A DNA stretch of 64,000 nt, from assembly GCF_000767615.3 (NCBI RefSeq), contig NZ_CP009553.3:1116001-1180000 (forward strand), read 5' to 3'. Every line of letters starts with the position of its first letter. Within the stretch, counting starts at the first letter, position 1. Positions 57,145-64,000 of this stretch are shown here, piece after piece. This DNA comes from Pandoraea pnomenusa (GTDB lineage Bacteria; Pseudomonadota; Gammaproteobacteria; Burkholderiales; Burkholderiaceae). The notes beneath the pieces are model-generated. The model ran no database searches. It was not told where the DNA came from and saw only the letters and a list, made by a program, of their open reading frames with translations. The translations under genes and the position numbers were made by a program.

Positions 57145-57172
57145 ATATAAACGAGATTCTATTGGTTTATAT
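57145..57172. promoter_or_regulatory. Inverted repeat, likely LysR operator of the salicylate hydroxylase operon
   Basis: ATATAAAC (57145-57152) and GTTTATAT (57165-57172) are perfect inverted arms 12 nt apart, between the divergent regulator and reductase genes. It is strikingly AT-rich in GC-rich DNA. Confidence 0.6.
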
Positions 57173-57258
57173 CAAGGGTTGCGCGATCCTGTCTGCAAAC
57201 GGCGTCGAAACGCCATGCGCGGTGCATCGAGTGCACCGTCGGAACGGAGACAACCCCC

Positions 57259-58287
57259 ATGCAAGTCCACGTGCAGCCGCTCGGCGAGCGCCTCGAGGTC
57301 ACACCTGGCGATAACCTGCTCAAGACGCTGACCAAGCGTCAGATCCCGATTTCCTACAGTTGTCTGTCCGGCCGATGCGGCACATGCCGTTGCCGGGTCC
57401 TATCGGGCGACGTGCGCCAGGCCGACGGGGTCGAGTACCGTCACCACGACGAACATTCCCAGGGCGAAGGCGAGCGCCACGTGCTGGCCTGCCAGTCGAC
57501 GGTGCATGGCGATTGCGAGATCGAGTTGCCGGAAGTCGACGAAGTCGTCGTGCATCCCGCGAAGATCCTCAAGGCGACGGTGCTCGCCATCGAAACGCTC
57601 ACGCACGATATCAAACGTCTGGTCCTCAAGCCGGCGAAGCCGCTCAGCTTCTCGCCGGGGCAATACGCCACGCTGCAATTCACGCCCGCGCATATCCGCC
57701 CGTATTCGATGGCCGGACTCGACGCCGACGAAACGCTCGAGTTTCACATCCGCCGCGTGCCGGGCGGCGCGGTGACCGGCTACGTCGCCGAGCAACTCGA
57801 AGTGGGAGATGCGGTTCGCGTATCCGGCCCGCTGGGTACGTCGTATCTGCGTACCCGCCACGCGGGGCCGATGCTTTGCGTGGCTGGCGGGACGGGGCTC
57901 GCGCCGGTGCTCTCCATCGTGCGCGGCGCGGTGGCTCGCGGCATGACCAATCCCATCGAAATCTACGTCGGTGCCCGTTCGCCGGACGACGTGTACGGTC
58001 TTGCGTGGCTGCGCGAGCTCGCGTCGCGGCACGCGGGCATTCGCCTGCACGTGGTGACGACCACGGCGGCGGCCGACGCGGGTGCGCCGCGTGACGAGGC
58101 ATTCCGTGTCGGACATGTGACGGAGGCGATCGCGGCCGATTTCGTCTCGCCCGATGCGCTGGGCGGATGGCGCGCCTACCTGTGCGGCGCCCCGCCGATG
58201 GTCGAGGCCGCCACGCGATTGCTGCGCGAGCGCGGTATCGACGCCGCGCATATCTACGCCGACGCGTTCTACGCCAAGGCCGCCTAG
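57259..58287 (+). CDS. nagAa: Ferredoxin reductase component of a Rieske aromatic oxygenase (NagAa-like)
   Basis: A 342-residue electron-transfer protein: plant-type [2Fe-2S] domain with C35, C40, C43 and C78, FAD domain (RPYSMAGL), NAD-binding domain (GGTGLAPVLSIV) and a C-terminal Cys-containing CGAPPM. This is the order of NagAa/NdoR reductases. It starts the operon reductase-large-small-ferredoxin. It passes electrons from NAD(P)H to the ferredoxin at 60201. Confidence 0.9.
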   Translation: MQVHVQPLGERLEVTPGDNLLKTLTKRQIPISYSCLSGRCGTCRCRVLSGDVRQADGVEYRHHDEHSQGEGERHVLACQSTVHGDCEIELPEVDEVVVHPAKILKATVLAIETLTHDIKRLVLKPAKPLSFSPGQYATLQFTPAHIRPYSMAGLDADETLEFHIRRVPGGAVTGYVAEQLEVGDAVRVSGPLGTSYLRTRHAGPMLCVAGGTGLAPVLSIVRGAVARGMTNPIEIYVGARSPDDVYGLAWLRELASRHAGIRLHVVTTTAAADAGAPRDEAFRVGHVTEAIAADFVSPDALGGWRAYLCGAPPMVEAATRLLRERGIDAAHIYADAFYAKAA

Positions 58288-58415
58288 GAACGCATGGGGC
58301 GTCCGGGTCACGCTGGCGGCGAACGTGCACATCCGCGCTGTCGCCTCCGCCCGTGCGCCGGCCGGCCTGAGGTTTCGCCGCATCGATGGATTTCGCATAC
58401 CCAAAGGAGACAATC

Positions 58416-59702
58416 GTGAGTACCACACCGCAGACCGGGTTCGACCCGGCGCCGTCCGACAGCCAGTCGGCAACGGACATCTGGCCTGGCGAGGGATCGA
58501 GCCGCATTCCGTTTCGCGTCTATACGGACGAGCAGCTCTATCGCCGGGAACTCGAGCAGTGCTTCTATCGCAAGCACTGGAACTACGTCGGGCTGGAGGC
58601 CGAGGTGCCCGGGCCGGGCGACTTCAAGCGCACGGTGATCGGCGAGCGCTCGGTCATCGTCACGCGCGACGCCACGGGCGACATCAACGTGGTCGAGAAC
58701 GTGTGTGCGCATCGCGGCATGAAGTTCTGTCGGGAAAAGCGCGGCAATCGCACCGATTTCCATTGCCCGTATCACCAGTGGAACTACGACCTCAAGGGCA
58801 ATCTTCAGGGCGTGCCGTTCCGTCGGGGCGTGAAGCAGGACGGCAAGGTCAACGGCGGCATGCCGAAGGATTTCAAGCCCGAGGAGCATGGGTTGACCAA
58901 GCTGAAGGTCGCCACGCGCGGTGGCGTGATCTTCGCGTCGTTCGATCACGAGGTCGAATCGCTCGAAGACTTCCTCGGGCCGGAGATCTGCGCCTATTTC
59001 GACCGGTTGTTCGACGGGCGCAAGCTCAAACTGCTGGGCTATAACAAGCAGCGCATCCCGGGCAACTGGAAGCTCATGCAGGAGAACATCAAGGACCCGT
59101 ATCACCCGGGGCTGCTGCATACCTGGTTCGTCACGTTCGGCCTGTGGCGCGCCGATAACAAGTCGCGTCTCGTGATGGACGCGCACGGTCGCCACGCGGC
59201 CATGATTTCCGCGCGCGGTCAGGGCGGTGGCGGAGAGGTGACCTCGGGCGTGTCGAGTTTCAAGGAATCGATGTCGCTCAACGACATGCGGTTTCTCGAC
59301 ATCGTTCAGGAAGACTGGTGGAAGGGCCCGACGGCCGTGCTCATGACACTGTTCCCCAGCGTGATCCTCCAGCAACAGGTCAATTCGGTGTCGACGCGCC
59401 ACATCCAGCCGCGCGGGCCCAATGCGTTCGACTTCGTCTGGACACACTTTGGCTTCGAGGACGACACCGAGGAAATGACCCAGCGCCGTTTGCGCCAGGC
59501 GAACCTGTTTGGGCCGGCAGGCTTCGTTTCGGCCGACGACGGCGAAGCGATCGAGTGCTCGCAGGAGGGCTTCGCGCAGAAGCCGTGGCACCGCGTCATC
59601 GCCGAGCTGGGCGGCACCGGCGTGGAGAACACGGACCACATGGTGACCGAGACGCTGATTCGCGGCATGTACGCCTATTGGCGCCGTTTGATGGACGTTT
59701 GA
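58416..59702 (+). CDS. nagG: Rieske oxygenase large subunit, salicylate 5-hydroxylase type (NagG-like)
   Basis: A 428-residue alpha subunit. The Rieske motif is CAHRGMKFC...CPYH (C97, H99, C117, H120) and the mononuclear iron site NIKDPYHPGLLH has the bridging Asp and His residues. The sequence follows that of NagG of salicylate 5-hydroxylase, as I recall it. A GTG at 58416 with AAAGGAGA 5 nt upstream is preferred to the ATG at 58386. Likely reaction: salicylate to gentisate; other ortho-hydroxybenzoates or anthranilate are alternatives. Confidence 0.88.
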   Translation: MSTTPQTGFDPAPSDSQSATDIWPGEGSSRIPFRVYTDEQLYRRELEQCFYRKHWNYVGLEAEVPGPGDFKRTVIGERSVIVTRDATGDINVVENVCAHRGMKFCREKRGNRTDFHCPYHQWNYDLKGNLQGVPFRRGVKQDGKVNGGMPKDFKPEEHGLTKLKVATRGGVIFASFDHEVESLEDFLGPEICAYFDRLFDGRKLKLLGYNKQRIPGNWKLMQENIKDPYHPGLLHTWFVTFGLWRADNKSRLVMDAHGRHAAMISARGQGGGGEVTSGVSSFKESMSLNDMRFLDIVQEDWWKGPTAVLMTLFPSVILQQQVNSVSTRHIQPRGPNAFDFVWTHFGFEDDTEEMTQRRLRQANLFGPAGFVSADDGEAIECSQEGFAQKPWHRVIAELGGTGVENTDHMVTETLIRGMYAYWRRLMDV

Positions 59703-59713
59703 GGAGACGACCG

Positions 59714-60187
59714 ATGGTGGATTTCACAACCTTTCAGGCCGTGGTCGAGCTCAACGCAGCCTACGCGGCGGCGCTCGACGCCCAACAATGGGACGCCTGG
59801 CCCGAATTCTTTCTCGACGATTGCGTGTATCGCATCCAGCCGCGCGAGAACTACGACATGGGGCTGCCGCTCGCCACGCTCTCGTTCGAAAGCAAGGGCA
59901 TGTTGCGCGATCGCATCTACGGGATTCGCGACACGCTGTTTCACGACCCCTACTACCAGCGGCACGTGATCGGCCTGCCGTCGATTCGCGAGCGCGATGC
60001 CGATACGCTCGAGGTCGAGGCGAACTACGCCGTATTTCGCACCAAACCGGATCAGTTGAGCGACATCCTGTCGGTCGGCCGGTATCTGGACGTCATCAAG
60101 CGCACCGGCGAGGGATGGAAGTTCGCGTCGCGCCAATGCATTTTCGACAGCGAGATGATCCCCAACTCGCTGATCTACCCGATCTGA
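59714..60187 (+). CDS. nagH: Rieske oxygenase small subunit (NagH-like)
   Basis: A 157-residue beta subunit with the SnoaL/ring-hydroxylating beta fold: [42 protein letters not shown] and [35 protein letters not shown]. It gives structural support to the alpha subunit. GAGGAGA precedes the ATG, 11 nt after the large-subunit stop. Order and length match nagH. Confidence 0.87.
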   Translation: MVDFTTFQAVVELNAAYAAALDAQQWDAWPEFFLDDCVYRIQPRENYDMGLPLATLSFESKGMLRDRIYGIRDTLFHDPYYQRHVIGLPSIRERDADTLEVEANYAVFRTKPDQLSDILSVGRYLDVIKRTGEGWKFASRQCIFDSEMIPNSLIYPI

Positions 60188-60200
60188 AGCGAGGAACGAC

Positions 60201-60515
60201 ATGAGTGGAAACTGGATGGAAGCGGCGTCGCGCGACGCGATTCCCGAGGACGACGTGATCGGCGTGGTGGTGGCCGGCCGGGACATCGCCCTGTATGGCG
60301 TGGATGGCGAGGTGTTCGCGACCGACAACGTCTGCACCCACGGGAACGCCCGGCTTTGCGACGGATTTCTGGACGGCCACGAGATCGAGTGCCCGCTGCA
60401 TCAGGGCAAGTTCGACGTGCGGACCGGTGCCGCCCTGTGCGCGCCGCTAACCGAGGCGGTGAAAATCTATCCGATCCGAATCGAGGCCGACAAGGTTTAC
60501 GTCGACCTGGGCTGA
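60201..60515 (+). CDS. nagAb: Rieske-type ferredoxin (NagAb-like)
   Basis: A 104-residue Rieske [2Fe-2S] protein with ligands C45, H47 (NVCTHG) and C64, H67 (CPLHQG). It carries electrons from the reductase at 57259 to the large subunit. It follows the small subunit by 13 nt and ends the operon. No gentisate dioxygenase follows in the window. Confidence 0.88.
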   Translation: MSGNWMEAASRDAIPEDDVIGVVVAGRDIALYGVDGEVFATDNVCTHGNARLCDGFLDGHEIECPLHQGKFDVRTGAALCAPLTEAVKIYPIRIEADKVYVDLG

Positions 60516-61130
60516 GGCGGCTTGCCCCTGAGCGGTGCAAACGACGTGGGGCACGGCCCTTTGCCTGCCTTGCGAGACGTTCGAACGGGCCGCCCGACGG
60601 GGGGCCGGTGCCTATTGCGGCGCAGCGTTGCGCAAGCCCCACGTCTCGTCGCGAAGGGAGGACGCGTTGAATCACATGGCGCTTCGTGAAACAAATGATT
60701 CATCCCGCGGATTACCCTTGCGCCGTGATGCGAGCTTTCGTGATCGTCGAATACGTGTTCCGTTCCGGCGCGCAACGCTGGCGAATTGGTCGATTCCCGT
60801 CCCGACAGCCAAATCGGCGAGATTGGGATGCGCGGGCAAGAAACGGCTCCGTAGGATTACTTACATTATTGAAGTAAATGCGTAATTGATTTCCGCATTC
60901 CGGTAACGCCGTTGAGTAATTTAATAATTGGAGGAATGTTGCGATGAATCAAGTTTTATACAGGTTTTAACGCAGATAAATTTCGCACGACTTTGGGTCG
61001 TGAGTGGAAAGTTGCGTCGAATCCGCAGATCGAAAATGGATCCAAAATGAGACAAGCTGGTGCATGCGTTGCTGCGGCGCAATAAAAAACCCGGCCGGAG
61101 CCGGGTTTCCAATGCGTCGAACCGTGGCGC
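60516..61130. other. Intergenic region after nagAb, with an AT-rich patch and a tiny ORF with a strong ribosome site
   Basis: The second half is AT-rich. An 8-codon frame (ATG 60944 to TAA 60970) has GGAGGA (60930-60935) 8 nt before it, and a small hairpin (60986-61002, CACGAC with GTCGTG) follows. No longer gene could be supported. The csp terminator at 61084-61108 lies at the end. Confidence 0.5.
61084..61108 (-). terminator. Intrinsic terminator of the csp gene
   Basis: AAACCCGGC pairs with GCCGGGTTT (61087-61095 with 61100-61108); on the minus strand six T follow. It is just past the csp stop. Confidence 0.85.
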
Positions 61131-61337
61131 TCAGGGAGCTGCCTGGATGTTCGAAGCTTGCTTGCCCTTCGGGCCTTGAACGACCTCGAACTGCACCTTC
61201 TGACCTTCCTTGAGGGTCTTGAAGCCGTTCATCTGGATCGCCGAGAAGTGCGCGAACAGGTCCTCGCCACCTTCGTCAGGCGTGATGAAACCAAAACCCT
61301 TGGCATCGTTAAACCATTTGACCGTACCGGTTGCCAT
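61131..61337 (-). CDS. Cold-shock family protein (CspA-like)
   Basis: A 68-residue single-domain cold-shock protein: [34 protein letters not shown] with RNP1 (KGFGFI) and RNP2 (DLFAHF). It binds single-stranded nucleic acid as an RNA chaperone. The start at 61337 has GGGGAAG upstream. The 442-nt gap to clpS is long and probably holds an extended 5' leader, as is usual for cspA-type genes. Confidence 0.93.
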   Translation of the reverse strand: MATGTVKWFNDAKGFGFITPDEGGEDLFAHFSAIQMNGFKTLKEGQKVQFEVVQGPKGKQASNIQAAP

Positions 61338-61779
61338 ACAAACTTCCCCTAAACAATTACGACTACTACATATCACCGCAACAACGAGCACATCTGAAAA
61401 ACCCGCCGGCTGGCGGCGGCTTCTTAGGCTCACCCAGGCATCTTTTCTTTTAAAACGCTTATAGAGGAAAAGCGCCACGATGATTGTTTTCGCTAACCGC
61501 CAATAGTGTCAAGCGCTTTTTGAACGATAGAAGTGGCGTTCGATCAGGTTTTACCCTTATATCTGGCAGGGCATAAAGGGTGCCGCGACACACCCTTGAA
61601 ATTTGGGTTAAGCTGACTCATATGGGTGTGGCACCCCCGGTGGTCGGGGGCTGCGGCGCCTTGCTGGGCAACGCACGCGATCAACGGCGAGTGTTGGCAT
61701 TCCGGTGGACGACCGGCCGGCAGGCGGCAATAGGAGCTCCGATTGCTTCCTGCGCCCGGGAGTTGTTTAGAATCCACGT
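61338..61779. other. Leader and promoter region between csp and clpS
   Basis: A TTGACA -35-like box on the minus strand (61512-61507) could start the csp transcript with a leader of about 150 nt; its -10 is weak (about 61489-61484). For clpS a TAGAAT (61768-61773) lies 6 nt before the ATG. No gene is supported here. Confidence 0.45.
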
Positions 61780-62090
61780 ATGGCAACCTTACCGACAACG
61801 CATGACGACACCGTACAGGAGCGGCAGGAGCAACAGCTCAAGCCGCCGTCGATGTACAAGGTGGTACTGTTGAACGACGATTTCACCCCGATGGAATTCG
61901 TGGTGATGGTCATTCAGGAATATTTCAATAAGGACCGGGAATCTGCCACGCAGATCATGCTCAAGGTTCATCGCGAGGGCAGGGGAGTTTGTGGGGTCTT
62001 TACGCGCGACGTCGCGGCGACCAAAGTTGAGCAAGTCGTTAGCCATGCAAGGCAGTCCGGGCACCCGCTGCAGTGCGTGATGGAGGAAGC

Positions 62091-62094
<4 letters not shown>
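61780..62094 (+). CDS. clpS: ATP-dependent Clp protease adaptor ClpS
   Basis: ClpS delivers N-end-rule substrates to ClpAP. The 104-residue protein has a disordered N-terminal tail ([20 protein letters not shown]) and the conserved core [24 protein letters not shown] and AQIMLKVH-like ([19 protein letters not shown]). Its stop overlaps the clpA ATG. A TAGAAT box lies 6 nt before the start, with no Shine-Dalgarno. Confidence 0.95.

Positions 62095-64000
<1,906 letters not shown>

Noticed and set aside
60944..60970. Eight-codon frame as an annotated gene
   Set aside because: Too short to support from sequence alone; kept only as an observation.

Overview
The window is a GC-rich, densely packed chromosomal segment. 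Its gene order (panB-folK-pcnB-hda/purM, argF-DUF3579-rpsT-murJ, adk-kdsB-lpxK-exbD-exbB/xseA-sodB, csp-clpS-clpA) is that of a Burkholderiales chromosome. My impression is Burkholderiaceae, most like Pandoraea, but the genus is an inference from gene content and style. I see no rRNA, tRNA, IS element, prophage or CRISPR array.

Layout. 1-675: 3' end of a pabBC-type folate gene. 855-5909: a NitT/TauT-type ABC importer divergent from a TctDE-like two-component system. 5964-10962: a minus-strand block (panB, deoxynucleoside kinase, folK, pcnB, HAD hydrolase, hda) with start/stop overlaps, divergent from purM. 12300-20052: an accessory minus-strand cluster of LysR regulator, amidohydrolase, M24 peptidase-fold enzyme and a complete spermidine/putrescine-type ABC importer whose binding-protein gene carries a frameshift. 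Two palindromes lie just upstream of its first gene. 20326-23320: miaA-mutL. 23680-36800: housekeeping genes (DedA, amiC, tsaE, queG, xerD-type recombinase, acyl-CoA synthetase, ybaK, plsY, yajQ, murB, patatin, ppnP, argF). 37153-43114: DUF3579, rpsT, murJ, sirB1, a DUF962/Mpo1-like protein, an SDR and adk. 43529-46638: kdsB-ycaR-lpxK-exbD-exbB. 47087-53610: xseA, sodB, HD-GYP, DUF192, two Asr-like small exported proteins, rluE and icd. 53741-60515: a second accessory area with a secreted unknown, a LysR/SDR divergent pair and a NagR-like LysR divergent from a complete salicylate 5-hydroxylase-type Rieske system (reductase, large subunit, small subunit, ferredoxin). 61131 to the end: csp, then clpS-clpA, cut by the window edge.

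How it works together. Most genes are core envelope, cofactor, RNA-processing and proteostasis functions in short operons closed by clear bidirectional hairpins. The non-core parts are catabolic modules with their own LysR regulators. The 12.3-20.1 kb module looks like uptake plus hydrolysis of an amide or imide compound. The 56.2-60.5 kb module should convert salicylate or a close analogue to gentisate. Regulatory points that stand out are a 12-bp palindrome core shared by the icd and DUF3579 promoters, a group of genes with a -10-like box only 6-9 nt before the start codon (candidate leaderless mRNAs), and a cluster of DnaA-box-like sequences between exbB and xseA.
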